A stretch of 64,000 nucleotides of DNA from Nematostella vectensis (GCF_932526225.1 NC_064047.1:9227994-9291993); one strand, 5' to 3'; shown: positions 12,551-25,419, counted from the stretch's first letter. Program-made: numbers and translations. The notes: a model not told the origin generated them from the letters alone.

Positions 12551-15500
12551 GAAATTTCTCTTTAAAATAATTATATCTGAGCAGCGTGGTAATAAGAATT
12601 AAGAATTTGATACCTCAATTATCATAAACTGTTCAGTTTTCAGGTTCAGTTGAGCATTCTATCCTAACACTTACAAAGAATAATACAGGTGATCCAGGAA
12701 ATGTTTTTATCTAGAAACTTCCATTTAAAGTTGGTACATCGTAAACAACATAAACTTTATATACTAAAACTTAACAAAATGGTTATAACAAGAATTGGGA
12801 AATGACCAACAAAAGATTTTAGTAAAAAACGGAGATTTTTTAATCGGAAATCGTTTTAATTATCTTGTGGATCAAACAATTAAGTCACAAAAACTTTTTT
12901 TCTTTAAACTTGGCTTTGCAGATATTTCGACTTGCAACTGTTTAAACACAATTCAATCACCGACAATACTAAATTGGCTGCCTTAATCTTTCTCATCCTT
13001 TAAGGTAAACAAAACAGCGATTGAACAGCAAAAGAAAATATCACAATATTGCGCCTTTATTATAAAAGCAAATGGCGACATTTAATTAGTGGGTTGGTGC
13101 GCATTCTCAGAAAGTGTATGATTGCTACAAAATCTAATTACGGTTTAACTATAGGGGACAAATTCCCGAGTTTATGCAGCAGCTCCCTTAGCTACGGAGT
13201 GACTTGAAAGAAGAAACAAAGAATTGATTGGTTTACTTTCTCAAAATGTTTAAAAGTATTCGTATCGAGTTTCATTGAGGAAACGAAGTGGCTATCATGG
13301 CGCCAGATTTCTCTGTGCACATGTTTAACACTGGCCTCAAAACCTCCACATCGCTTTTTAAACACCGCGGGAACATTTGTTTTTCAAAGTTTTGGATACA
13401 ATATGAAATGGATATAAAAAACTTTAAAAACGTAGATGTGCCAGACAAGCTTCCGTTTTGCAACAAAATTTTTCTCCTACGCTGATCCCATATTTGAACA
13501 GTTTAAACAAATTATCCGAAAGTGGTCGGATAGTTTCTCACATTTTTCACACCTTAGAGTTTACACAGAGAAAATTAATATGATTACCTTAATAAAAAGT
13601 ACTTCACTGTTATAACGACAATTTGCTATGCCTAGGAAACCGGTACGGTTGATTACACAGTTGCTTTATACATGTCATTTCGTTCACAATTGTGATATTT
13701 ACTTCGCAAAAAGACCTGATTTTAATTCTTTAAACGAAATTGTAACTAGAACGAAAAGGAAGATCATACTAACTCGAAAAAAATTTTTCCTCTTCTATTA
13801 TTTATTCATTTTCTTGGAGTTTTACAAAACATGCGTTCGAAAGGTTTTATTTATAAGTAAATAAACACAAAAACTAATTCAAAAGAGTTAACATATCCTT
13901 CGAAAACACAACCGTTTATCTGTTATTTGCATTTAATCAAATACACCAATACACACATTTTTATTTATATCAAAACAATATAAAATTTCGCTAGAGTAAA
14001 AATAAATTAAAAAGAAAATAAAAACAGCTTTAAACTTGCTATATTGCAAACCCAAATTTGCGACCGTTTGATCGCAAACCACGATCAAACCACGTATATT
14101 TATTGTTTGCTCTTGGTCAGTCTTTATGACGTAAAGAATTTTACACGACTTTTAGAGGTGCGCCTTAATTATCTGGATTATACTGCTCTAGCCCCGCGTA
14201 CTGTAATTGTTTCTTCAAAAATGCGCTATTTTGACATTCTAGCAAAATAGCAAATCCGATATTCTCTTTTTCTATAACGTTCAGCCCGCATACTTAGTAT
14301 GTGATTTGATAAAAAAAAAAAATCATTTTCTTAATTAAAAAAACTGCACTTTAAAAAGTAACCAATTTTCTCACATTACCTGCCTTATCAAATGTTAAGC
14401 TTCTTGAGCGACACAACTATTATTCGTTTAGAAAACATAGCTAAACAATGAAAAAGGCAATACACAAAATTCAAATGTAATGTATTTTATTTTTAACTTG
14501 AAGACACAATGTAAAATGATATCGTCGAAAACAACTTACGTTTGAAAAGCTTTATTAAAGAGATCATTATTGAAACTACATTAATGTAGATGAGAATGAC
14601 CTACCAACATTAAAAGTGTTTCTTAAAATTGATACAAATAAGCAAAGATGATTGATTTATCTTCGCTTTCCTCCAATGTTATTACGCTTATCGGTAACAT
14701 TCGGGCGTTATTTCCAACCAACTTCCAATTCCCACGTTTTTGGCAGTAAACTTTTTACTTTCTAAGTATCTAAATAATTATATTTGTCGCATATCCAACT
14801 TCCAATTCCCATGTTATTACAGTAAACATTTTTATTTCCTAATTGTTTTAATATGGCCTCAGTAATAAACGTTTTAGACCCGATAATCCTATTGTGTGTA
14901 TTTAATTCTTCAAGTGTTGCCTTGCGCCAGTTTTCAAACAACAATAATAAAAAATAACTCAATCATTGAAAAGAGTGTCTTCTTACACCTAATCTATCTA
15001 GCAGAATCTATGTCTCTCACTTTCCAAAGAAAGTCGAAACCCGTCGATATCCGTCTGTAGTGATATTGTTTTAAGCAATTTCAGCTGCAAGACAGCGGAA
15101 GGCGCAAACATTCTGTACGCTTTTAAAACTGATTCATAAAACAAAACCGGTGAACGACTGGTTATGTTTTTAATTCATTTGTTTTCCATTCGTAATTAAA
15201 ACATCTAACAAGATTATTAATATAAGTGCTATCATATTTCTTAGTTCGCTTGTTAAAGTTGATGCTCTTTTCTATCGAGTTTTGTTTTTGGGCAGCTGGA
15301 ACAGGTGATGTCAAGAGATTCATGGCCGCGAAAGGCCATCGTGGGAAAGTCAAGGAACCCCAGACTTTTATCAGGTCGAAAGAACTATTTACAACTTTCT
15401 TAACTCTGAATGGAAACAGAAATCATTTCGAATTATCTCATAATTTTATACTGATCATAAACCACAGAGTATCTTTTCTCTCTTTTTTTTCTTTGCTTTA

Positions 15501-15569
15501 TTTTATAAAAACGTCAAATTTTCAGTTGAGGCTGGTTCATTATACTGATAATGAACCATAGAACCACGT

Positions 15570-15619
15570 ATAGCAAATGTCTCCAACTTTGTCAAACTCT
15601 TGGAAAAGTTGCTAGGATA
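15570..15619 (+). repeat. Dispersed repeat, copy 2
   Basis: Second copy of the short repeat at 10117-10168, starting at ATAGCAAATGTCT. Only these two good copies were noticed in the window. Confidence 0.6.
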
Positions 15620-16539
15620 AGCTAAATTTAATTCTCATCACAAAGCAATATTTTGCTGCTATCTTAGCCTTGACATGTTCTTAGCATGCTCTTTCTTAGA
15701 ATTTGGTGCAAACTCATGCTGGACGTTCTTAAGGTTATTATAAAAAAAAAAAACAAGAAAAGCGAAATTAGAGTATTAATCAACTAAATTCGTTATGTTT
15801 CAGATTTAACTGGAAGATAATACGAGTTAACGGGGTAAAATATGGCAATGGGAAACGAAAAAAAATAAACGCTGATGAGGTACGAAGTTTTCGTTCATGT
15901 ATTAATTCCCAGGGTGGTTTTATTATTGTCTTAGATTCGACTAGATGCGTAGATACGACATGGTGTTGATACCTGACTTGGAGTAAAATTTTTCTTGTTG
16001 GGATTCCTTAAGGATATTTTCTGGAACTTAACCATTATTGCTTTTTGGATTGCCAAATGTGTCAAATGTTTCTACGTTGACAGTAATCTACCCCTTCCCT
16101 ACTAAAAAAAAGATCACAAAAAAGGCAAAAAAATTAACCACTTACAGTCATTTTTTCATCTAAAAAATGAGTGTCAGTGGCTGTAAAACTAGCAGTATAG
16201 AGCAGACAAGCTGAACAGCGAGGGTTTTCGGAGGGATTTGTGCATCACATTTACTCTACAAATATCTAAATATTTGCAGATTCTTTAATAAGAAAATACT
16301 TCTATTTGGCATTAAGGGGAAGGGATGTGGGGAGGCTGTCATTTGTTAGAAGCAGGTATTTGTACCATGGCACCTCGGATGGGTGGCAAAAATGGGTAGA
16401 TTGGAGGGGGGAGTAGGGAGCAGGTAAAAAATAGGTTCGGGGGGGAGGACCCCTGGGGGACAGACAGGGGTGATCATTGGCAAAATCGATTTTAACCTTT
16501 TAATAGATGGTACTTTGGACATGGTCAACAGAAATTCTT

Positions 16540-16800
16540 ACGCCTAAGAGATAGCAATTTGGGTGTGGTCAAAGGAATTTTTAACCCTAAGATATAGCAG
16601 AATATAAATAAAAAATGTTAAACACCACATTAGAATAGCATTGGTCTAAAAAAAATCGGAAAAATATGTTAAACACCCCCTTAGGAATAGCAGTTGGTCA
16701 AATTTTATACCATAAGAGAAAGCAATATCGCAAAAATCCTTCAACACCCCCCTTTGGGATGGCAGTTGGTTGAAACTTTATACTCTAAAAGATGTGACCT
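16540..16800. repeat. Degenerate ~75-80 bp tandem repeat
   Basis: Three to four diverged units share AACACCCCC, a T/GAGGAATAGCAGTTGGTC-like segment, and a TTTATAC(C/T)(C/A)TAAGAGA-like segment. No coding potential. Copy boundaries are approximate. Confidence 0.5.
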
Positions 16801-17087
16801 ACACCCCGGTCTACTTTTCTGGAGAGTGCCCCACCCCGGGGAAGGACAATAAGGTTAAATATGCATAAAGTGTAAAATAGTAAATAATGGCAAATGAATG
16901 AGGCATAGGATATTTCATAGAGCATTTGGAGATGTAAAGCAACCTTAAGTGTATTTTAGTTCAGGGCTTATTATCAGGAGGAAAAATCAGGTACTAGTCA
17001 AATATACAGGAGAAATAAAACTGGGAGCCGAGGGAACAAGGAAAGTGGAGATTCCTAATAGGGAAAAGGTTTGAGAATGTGAATAAG

Positions 17088-17269
17088 CAGGCCCATAGCC
17101 AGGATTTTGAACAGGGGGGGGGGTTTGTTTACCCATTTAGCGGACCATTTTCTCTTACGTAGATAGTCCCAGCTTACAGTGGTCCTCAATTTTTCTTCAT
17201 CAGGGCAGACCTATAAGTCATGTGGGGTGGTTCTTCTGAACCCCCCAAACCCCCCTGGCTACGGGCCTG
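17088..17269. mobile_element. MITE with CAGG...CCTG inverted ends and 5-bp TSD
   Basis: 182-bp non-coding element. It begins CAGGCCCATAGCCAGG and ends CCTGGCTACGGGCCTG, an imperfect inverted repeat. It is flanked by the direct repeat ATAAG (17083-17087 and 17270-17274). G and C homopolymers lie just inside the ends. A 5-bp target duplication with CAGG ends fits hAT-type (hAT5-like) non-autonomous elements; the superfamily is inferred. Confidence 0.75.
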
Positions 17270-18560
17270 ATAAGTGGCTAGCCAATTCAACGACTCATAC
17301 ACGTAAATTTACGTTACTTGGGGGAGGGGTATGGTGTAATAAGTAGATACCTTTAGCGTGGTTTATCTTTCTGTTTTCCTTTTCTCTTCTTTTCTTTTTA
17401 TTCATTTTCTTTCTCTGTTGTCTTCTTATTCTTTTTCCCTCTATTTCCATTTCTATTTAGTCTTTTTGGTTCATGTTTGGCAATGAGATACACAAAAAAG
17501 GTTGAAGTTAGCACTGCGCTGCCACTAATCCCTGACATTGTGCGTTATAGGATGGATGGTGTATAAGGATGGGGTAAAATTTCTACCATATGTCAATGTG
17601 GTACTTGGAAAACTGCCAGGCATTTGAATTGAAGAGACGGGTAAGGACCAAAGTAGCCAGTAAAATGACAATAGGCTGGTTAAAACCTTAGACTAGAAGG
17701 ATAGTTCATTCCCAAATTTTTAAGCCAATTTCCCCAGCTATCTGCTCCTAGCCCACTTAAACAAATCTCTTTGATCTTAGCGTTGAGTCAAGTAAATTGA
17801 ATACAATAAATTCAAACTTGCACATTTGGCTCTGACAAAAATTATTTGTTCAACATGTATTGAGATTACTTTTTTCAAGGGGGTGGAGAAAGGGGGAGGG
17901 AAGGAATCATTTCCATATCTCCCCACACAGACCCCAAGTTCCCCAACAGATTGTCTGTAGTATTTCCAGTTAAATAATTTGATAACTTTTCTCTTATGTA
18001 AATGCAAACACTGCTAAACTGGAGTATTTTCCACTGTCCTTTAAACATCAAGCACTTTTTGAAAAGTTAACCAGCTTTGTGTGCTTTATGCAAGTTTTTC
18101 ATTAGGAGGTAAAAGAAGGTACTAGTCGAATCCAAAAAGAATTTATGAATAAAGTGGAGCCTAGGGGTGCTAATGGCAGTCACCTTATCCCTTTGATGTG
18201 GTGTCTTGATCTGGACTGTACCCTGCCCTCTAAAGTCTTTTCGTCTTTTTCTCTCTTTTTTTCTCCTTCTTACTTGACTGTCCATTGGCAATGAAGATAT
18301 CCTAGGGACAATACACAATACTAAATGCAGGAGATATACAGGTGCATGCATAAAAGGGGAGAGGGGAATTTGTTTTGTTTAATATTCTGTCAATCATTCT
18401 ACTGTTAAAAGTAGATCCAGAATTTTTCAAATGGTAGTTCAATCTGTGAGAAGCAAACCAATGTATCTTTTGAAATGATTTAGCATCAAACAATAGAAAT
18501 ACATACAGCTTATTGTATGCACCTAAAGACAAGCATCTTTTAGTTGTTTTTAAACCTATG

Positions 18561-18680
18561 CAGGGGCGTAGCCAGGATTTTTAACAGAAGGGGCCCCAAA
18601 AGGCCCATATTTTGAAAACATTTACTGTATTTTTGGCTGCTTGAAGGGGGGTCTTCCCCTGGCTATACCAGAGCCCCCAA
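18561..18680. mobile_element. MITE relic (CAGGGGCGTAGCCAGG end)
   Basis: Begins CAGGGGCGTAGCCAGGATTT like its neighbours and runs to a degenerate CCCCTGGCTATACCAG. No clear target duplication, so it is probably truncated or diverged. Confidence 0.5.
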
Positions 18681-18752
18681 TACCAATACCATGTAAAATA
18701 GAGGGAAAAGTGCTTAGGGCCATACTTCTATCAACAATGATCAAATGAGGGA

Positions 18753-18922
18753 CAGGGCCGTAGCAGGGGGCGGGGCACTGGGGGGCTCTTGCCCCCCCCC
18801 CCCCCCCAAATATTTTCAAAAATTATAAGAAAATGACCAGTAGGGGTGTGGCTGTGCCCCCCATTGTTTCTTAATGTGTCTGTATTGTTCTCCCCAATAA
18901 TTTGAAGCCTGCTATGGCTATG
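18753..18922. mobile_element. MITE with near-matching 5-bp flanks
   Basis: Starts CAGGGCCGTAGCAGG and ends CCTGCTATGGCTATG as an inverted repeat. It is flanked by AGGGA (18748-18752) and GGGGA (18923-18927), 4 of 5 matching. Internally it has poly-C and an AAATATTTTCAAAAATTATA segment. Related to the other CAGG-ended MITEs here. Confidence 0.6.
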
Positions 18923-19204
18923 GGGGAGGAGGGGGAGGGGGCATGTATATTGGGGATGCTGTAGTTTAGAAGGTGGATATAGACATAGTTAGTAGACTAT
19001 GAGACTAACTACTAACTATGATATAAACTTCTTGGTGTTGATATTTTTCATGACCTATCTTGGAATATCCATTGTCAATTTCACAATCCAGACCACTTAT
19101 ACCCACTGGGTTCCCTGTGTTAGGTAATGTTTGATTTTGCTAATAAAAGATCCCGGATGTTCTTCCAGATTCCTGAGCTAAAAGATGGTGTGTTTTGCTA
19201 ATCT

Positions 19205-19521
19205 CAGGCCCCTACCCAGGGGCACCCACCCACAATGGCCGAAGGTCTACTTTCGGTTCTCAATAATCCTGCTCTTTTTTTGTAGATTAAACTATAAAGC
19301 ATAAGCTAGATCACTCTGGTTTGTAGCCCAATCCGACAATAAACGTTTCGTGGAGATACTCCAAAGGCATAAAACATCCCTATTTGTTCTTTCGGAGGTG
19401 GTCAGATTTTTATCAGAGAACTCACTCCCCTCCCCTCCCCCCAGGAAAAATTAGGTCCACTTTTTCGGATACCGCACCCACCCCCTCCTCCCTCCCAAGA
19501 AAAATCCTGGGTACGGGCCTG
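19205..19521 (-). mobile_element. 317-bp MITE, same family as 48626-48893
   Basis: Begins CAGGCCCCTACCCAGG and ends CCTGGGTACGGGCCTG, flanked by a perfect 5-bp duplication AATCT (19200-19204 and 19522-19526). It is the reverse complement of the element at 48626-48893. Shared internal blocks are GGCCGAAGGTC(T/C)ACTTTCGGTT, the GTCCACTTTTTC segment and GTCAGATTTTTAT. No open frame of note. Confidence 0.85.
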
Positions 19522-20031
19522 AATCTTGTCCCATATCCGAATGATATCTCCCCAATCATGAACGGTGAAGCCAACCCAATACTGTCTATATCCAGGCCCC
19601 TGTTTTCTGGTATACTATCGTCATTTAAAACCTGTTACTAAATCTGAGTGATCAACAGATTTGTTGACGGGGAAAATCCATTCTAACAGAGTCGCACAGA
19701 TAAAAACTTAGGTCTCTTGGATACAATTACACATGTTCAACTAAATTAGATTTCGATTTTTCAAGGGTATTATGATTTGGAAGGAAGCCCAGCTTTTAGA
19801 AACCGGCTGGTTTTCAAATCAACAAGCGTTAAAAATAAAATATTTCTTTTACCATAGACCATCTGGCATTTTGTCTGTTGTTATAGCTTGCTTGAAAAAC
19901 AGTTCTGGCATCGATTCCTTGCTTCGCTGCTTCCTGTTTTACAAAACGCGCCAAATACATTACATCTACCAAGATCCCTTGCGCCCCTAGCATTAACAAC
20001 ATCCGGGATATCGATAACGAAATCAACCAAA

Positions 20032-23000
20032 ATGGCGACGCCAAACAAGGCGACAGATACCCGAACAGAACTCGCTGAACTGATAAAAAAACGAGCCGAA
20101 ATTGCGGTAAGAGAACTTTCAAATATCAACTGACTAGTAATCTTAGTATTTGCATCGAAGAATTTAGATTTCTGCCCTGGATTTAGCATTTAAAATATCG
20201 TAAAATTTAGAGGTTTGGATTGATATTTCACCTGATTGGCGCCAAATTAATTATGGACGGTATTGCCGAGAGTTTCAAACCAACGATCTATCTTCTTAGT
20301 ACACTCGTTAAACATACCCTGTGTTTCTTTTCTATTTTTTTGCTAATAACAGCATGAGTTTTCTGACTTTTTGGGCGATTTGTTTGAGAGCGGGAAACCG
20401 CAATTTATCATACACTTGGGAGAAAACAGCACTTGATCATAATTGTGGTCAACTCCTCCCGCATTTTTAAGAAAATGAATTTCTAAGACAATCACGCATT
20501 AAGAACATTTTTTATACTTAAATTGTAAAGCTTACAATTTTTAGGGACTCCTTTACTCCCTCAAAAATTTGCTGTATTATACCCCCTCCCTCCCAATACA
20601 CATAATACATAGACACAACCCTCCCCTTACACAAAAAGCTTCTCAATAGGCATACTCAAGAGGCCTCCCAAATGTCACACAATCGCACTCAATTACTGCT
20701 CGATCAATTTGATCACACTCTATCACATTAAATAGAAAATCATAGCCCAGTCAAATGCCAAATACAAACTAACATAACTTACAAATTGAACAAATCTTGA
20801 TTGAAATTTAAAATTCTTTTAAAATTTGTCTATCTTACATACTAGCATTTCTGGATGCCTTGCCTCTTAAGGGGGGGGGGGGGGGGGGGGTGGGGTGAAT
20901 AGGGGTATGTAAATCCGCTGGTCCGCTACATTTTCAGGGGAAATCTGTGGATCAGCAGATATTTTTAGATCTGCATGGTTGGCAGATAAACAATAGCATT
21001 GATTGAAATTCATTTCAAATCCGAAATTCAACTGTCAAAGCAGTCAAAATCTGAAATCCGTGCCCAAATTGTCAACAGATCTTTGATCCGCCATATTTTC
21101 AAAATCCACCAATCCACTGAAAGAATCATCAAAATCCGTAATCCGTGAGCATTTCGGGGCTGAGCTAACGTTGAGTGACTCATCAATGCATTTGAAAGCA
21201 GGTGTTTTAATGAGTGTAGACTAACATTTGTTGATATCTGGACCCCTAGGACAGTTTAGCTAACCTTGAGTGACTCATCAATGCATTTGAAAGCAGGTGT
21301 TTTAATGAGTGCAAACTAACATTTGTTGATATCTGGACCCCTAGGACAGTTTAGCTAACCTTGAGCGACAGATATATGCCTTTGAAGGCAGTTACCTTGA
21401 AGACACTCAGCTATATGGAAACATCATCAGAGGCTGGGACCGGCTGCTAACCAACAAGTAATTTGTTATCTGTCATATTTTTCATCTCTCTGGAAACAGA
21501 CTTTATGGCCAATTATTTAGGAGTTTCTCTCTGCTACATAACACTACTAAACCAGGGAGGGGTAGAGAGAGGGAAGGAGGCATGGGAAGAAGGGAGGGTG
21601 AGACTAACCCCCAATAATGTGCTTAGTCATGTAGGGGTTTGTCCCCCAGAATATTTTACAGTCTAGCAAAAGCAAACTCATATTTAGGTGTTTATAAGAT
21701 CTCCTATCAAACTTGTTATAGTCCAAACTATTTTATTTGGACTTAATTGTTCAATGTGTTTTAATGTACTGAAAGGCCTTCTCAGAGCTATTATTTCTTT
21801 TAGGAATTATACATTGTTGTTAAAGTTATCCTTGAAATTATTTTAAAGTATAATTATGTCATTGATCACTCCGTGACCTTAATGTCTTCTTTATTTTCAA
21901 GCTCTATAAAGCAACCATTATCCAAGGGCAAAACAGTAACGAGGTTAAGACCAATACCATGTGAATATTATACTATACACAAAAACAATCTTCATTCAAT
22001 ATTCATCCATACTCTTATTTCTTGCGACCTTCATGAAAATAACAGGCTTGGTAGATCTCCTTTAATTGTCTTATTGTATATTTGAACAGGAATACCAACA
22101 CTAAAGTTGAGAGAAGAAATAGAAAGTTCAAAGATGCTGAACGTCTATTTTCGAAGTCCTCCATCACCTCACTAGCAGTAAGTAAAAATAATCCCTACAA
22201 GTTGCAAAAAAACACAACCTGATTTGTTTTAATCCTTTGTAACCTTGTACTCTGATTTTGCAATTTCAAAAGCTTGTACAAGTAAATTGTCTGCAGCAGT
22301 AGTTTTGGTGTCTTTAGAATGATTCTAATGAGAAATATCCGAAAGCTCCAAAAGCCACTGTTTTTCTGCGTTTTTTTTTTTTTTTTTCAGTTTTCACCCT
22401 ATGCATTCCTTTACAATTTTCATACTTTGAAAAATGTCCATAGTCAAACAGTATACATTTCATATCAACCAAATCCAAATCATGAAAATTAACAGTACAT
22501 GATTTTTGGCTTCAGACTGCTTGAAGTTCTGATTAAAATGGATGCAGCAAAAAAGGTGTGCTGTGTGATTATAACATGGCTGCCTGTGATGTCATCCCTT
22601 AGTGGTTCTGTGACACTCTTTAATAGATCTATTTGTTTTTGCAGGCAATAGCTGCAAGTGGCTTGACGGACACTCAACCTGAGAAAAGTATGATGCTCGT
22701 TTGCAATATTCCGATATTTTGTTTTGATAATCTGTTGTGAAAGTCCAAAGACTAGTTATTATTATTCTAACCAAATGTTTAAGCAGGATAAACTCTTCAG
22801 GTGGGGCATGGTATGAGTAAGAGGCCTGCAAACGAACAAGATGTTGGCAATGAACTTGTAAAAGCCGGTTATTATAATAGGCAAACAAAACAGAAATGAC
22901 TCAAGTATTTATTAGTTTTCAGAAGATGTTCTTATTTGCCTTATTTTTACCTGTTTAATATTGCAGCATTTGGGACCTAATTGTAAAAGTTGTCTTGGTT

Positions 23001-25275
23001 TACTCTTTTGCTTATGTTACATGTGTCATAATGGTAGTCACATCAATAAATGAATAAATAATTATTTGTTTTTTCTTTCAGAAGATCAGTCTCAGTCCGA
23101 TACTCAGATAAATCACAATTCACACCACAATCATCATCAGCATCACTCTCACACATCACACATCGGCAAAGTTCATAAAGGTAAGTCTTAACTAATGCTA
23201 AACCTTGACATGCTTTCATCCAAATGAATTAGTATTAGTCCACATAATTCCAATTCACTTCAATTCTATTTTACTTTCTTCGCATTGAAAGTTTTTTATA
23301 TTTCAGCATCTCATAAGAAAAGAAAACACAAGCGACACAGGTTAGAGTCTGTTTTCTAATTGATCTTTGTACCAATTGGTGGTTCACTGTAAATACCTGT
23401 TTTAGCACTCGGTTTCATAATGCCTCCTTTGAATAAGCACCACCAATAAGTCATTGAATATTGAATAAGTCCCCCTTTCTAAATCCCTCCTCTCCAAAAC
23501 AAAAGTGTAAGGATGACCAAATGCAAGGCCTTTAGCTTTACAAGTTACTCATTTTGATTATTGAACAACAAAAAATGCATATTGAACTGTTTGTCTGAGT
23601 TGTTTTTGTTTAATTTATTACTTGAAATAAAGAAATAACAGATGTTCATTTAGAGCTGAGGTCAGTATGTTGGAAAAGTGCCCAGCTTCAAGAAGCTCCC
23701 AAATTCAAATAAGCGCCCCCTTGTGACTAAAAGATTAATAAAAGGTGTTAAAAATGAGTATTTATTGTGAATCCATTTCTTCTCCTGCAATGAAGGTATC
23801 TGAGTAGAGGTGTATCTTGTATGTCATTCCTTTCCATACAAAGGTCCCATTATGTAGATCATGTTTAAAACAAAAACATGCCCTGATTGCATTCCTCTTA
23901 AAGCATTCCTCTCCATACAAAGATCCCATTATAAAGATCATTGCTAAACAAAAACATGCCCTGATTGCATTCCTTGTAAAACATTCCTCTCCATACAAAG
24001 GTCCCATTATATCGATCATGGCTAAACAAAAACATGCCCTGATTGCATTCCTTGTAAAACATTCCTCTCCATACAAAGGTCCCATTATATCGATCATGGC
24101 TAAACAAAAACATGCCCTGATTGCATTCCTTGTAAAACATTCCTCTCCATACAAAGATCCCATTATATCGATCATGGCTAAACAAAAACATGCCCTGATT
24201 GCATTCCTTGTAAAACATTCCTCTCCATACAAAGATCCCATTATATCGATCATGGCTAAACAAAAACATGCCCTGATTGCATTCCTTGTAAAACATTCCT
24301 CTCCATACAAAGATCCCATTATATCGATCATTGCTAAACAAAAACATGCCCTGATTGCATTCCTTGTAAAACATTCCTCTCCATACAAAGATCCCATTAT
24401 ATCGATCATGGCTAAACAAAAACATGCCCTGATTGCATTCCTTGTATATCATTTCTCTGCATACAAAGGTCCCATTATATCGATCATGGCTAAACAAAAA
24501 CATGCCCTGATTGCATTCCTTGTATATCATTCCTCTCCATACAAAGATCCCATTAATACAGATCACGGCTAAAACCCAAACAAAGCCCTATATTGCATGG
24601 TTTCTTTTCAGGATTGAACTGAGAGTTAAGAAGGCAGGACACAGATCTAGGGAGCCCAGTATAGACGGACAAGAGGTGAACTTTTTTTCTTGCATCTGCA
24701 CGGAATAGTTCAATTTTCCAATTTAACTTTCCCACTGGTTATAGGCAATAAGGACTCATAAATACAGTTCGAGTATCCGGACAGGAGCGGATCTATGGGG
24801 AGAGGGTTTAACCCCACCCCCCTTGGGCTGCCAAAAAGCCAAATACTGTATATCAAATAATAAATACCCGCACCCGTTATTCTAAGCAATTGAATTTTTA
24901 TGTACAATACCTTGTCTTTTCCCCTTATGTTTCATGGTGCCAATAAACTATATAATAGTGGAATATTATGATTTTCTAAAAATTTCTCAGTGGATGGATG
25001 TCAATGGTACAAAGAAACAGCATTTGTACCCCCCCCCCCCTTATGCCAATTCACTTTCTCGCCTTAACATGCCCTCTCTATCCAAAACAATCATTTTTTT
25101 TATTGCCTTTTAATCTATTGATTTTTCTGCCTTTGATATTTTAAATAAAAACAGCTTTATTTTGATTAATTTTAACTAGTAATCATTAATGACTCTAACA
25201 TTCTTATGGTGGTCTTTTATTTCCAGGAAGAACTTGAAAACTAAAAGTGGACCTATGCCATCAGAATATCGATAA
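20032..25275 (+). CDS. MEAF6: MEAF6 (MYST/Esa1-associated factor 6), complete
   Basis: Subunit of NuA4/TIP60 and MOZ/HBO1 histone acetyltransferase complexes (family knowledge; Eaf6 in yeast); nuclear. Seven exons join in frame: 20032-20106, 21345-21457, 22090-22177, 22645-22687, 23082-23180, 23307-23340 and 25227-25275. The total is 501 nt, 166 residues plus TAA. Exons 1-3 match human MEAF6 closely: [17 protein letters not shown], then [32 protein letters not shown], then [17 protein letters not shown]. The N-terminal half is predicted coiled coil. The middle is poor in order, with a histidine-rich run in exon 5, and the tail is basic ([14 protein letters not shown]). All junctions are GT/AG with consistent phase. 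ATG context CCAAAATGGCG is good. Exon 2 is preceded by two decayed copies of its own start, and intron 6 carries a 78-bp minisatellite. Confidence in identity is very high. Confidence 0.96.
20236..20245. promoter_or_regulatory. E2F-like palindrome in MEAF6 intron 1
   Basis: Perfect TTGGCGCCAA, about 200 bp after the MEAF6 ATG. Position and sequence fit an E2F/DP site near a housekeeping promoter, but the call rests on the motif alone. Confidence 0.3.
20871..20891. repeat. Poly-G tract
   Basis: About 20 uninterrupted G residues in MEAF6 intron 1. G-quadruplex potential and sequencing slippage are both likely. Confidence 0.8.
21158..21344 (+). repeat. Tandem decayed copies of the start of MEAF6 exon 2
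   Basis: Two ~92-bp units precede true exon 2. The second has CTAG|GACAGTTTAGCTAACC followed by TTGAGTGACTC...GCATTTGAAAGCAGG, aligning with the real exon's CTTGAGCGACAG...GCCTTTGAAGGCAG. In the decayed copies the CGA codon reads TGA, a stop, and the following codons drift. The acceptor CCCCTAG is duplicated with them. The first copy lacks the acceptor-side sequence. Confidence 0.8.
23824..24585. repeat. 78-bp minisatellite, ~9.7 copies, in MEAF6 intron 6
   Basis: Unit of 78 bp containing AAACAAAAACATGCCCTGAT, CCTCTCCATACAAAG and ATATCGATCATGG. Inner copies are almost identical and edge copies diverged, as in arrays grown by unequal exchange. Because 78 is a multiple of 3 and the unit has few stops, both strands show long repetitive frames, which I do not treat as genes. 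Confidence 0.92.
24778..24900. mobile_element. Fragment of CAGG-ended MITE
   Basis: Contains CAGGAGCGGATCTATGGGG, GGTTTAACCCC and a poly-C stretch, resembling the end of the CAGG...CCTG elements. The opposite end was not found. Confidence 0.35.
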
Positions 25276-25402
25276 CTGAGGTAGCTGCTAGTATACTAGA
25301 GGTAGCTGTGTATACAAGCCTGCTCAGATCCAAAATGCTATTTGGCACAGTGATGGAAATCTCATGTAAACTACTGTGAAAGCTCTTCAAACCTGGGGCC
25401 CA

Positions 25403-25413
25403 AATAAAATAAA
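25403..25413 (+). terminator. MEAF6 polyadenylation signals
   Basis: Two overlapping AATAAA hexamers (25403-25408 and 25408-25413), about 130 nt after the MEAF6 stop. They would end a short 3' UTR. Confidence 0.6.
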
Positions 25414-25419
25414 TCTGCC

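Larger units (their letters stand above)
8200..16300. other. AT-rich region with no supported gene
   Basis: I see no exon set, tRNA or transposase here. It holds a 48-bp tandem duplication (12455-12550), one pair of dispersed repeats (10117-10168 and 15570-15619), and a hairpin at 16138-16180. A GC-richer patch (15290-15375) lies between an acceptor-like GGGCAG and a donor-like CAG|GTCG, but its translation resembles nothing I know. It could hold distal regulatory DNA of the receptor. Confidence 0.5.

Noticed and set aside
23762-24572. Overlapping 215-251 codon frames on both strands with 26-residue repeats
   Set aside because: By-product of a 78-bp (26-codon) minisatellite inside a MEAF6 intron.
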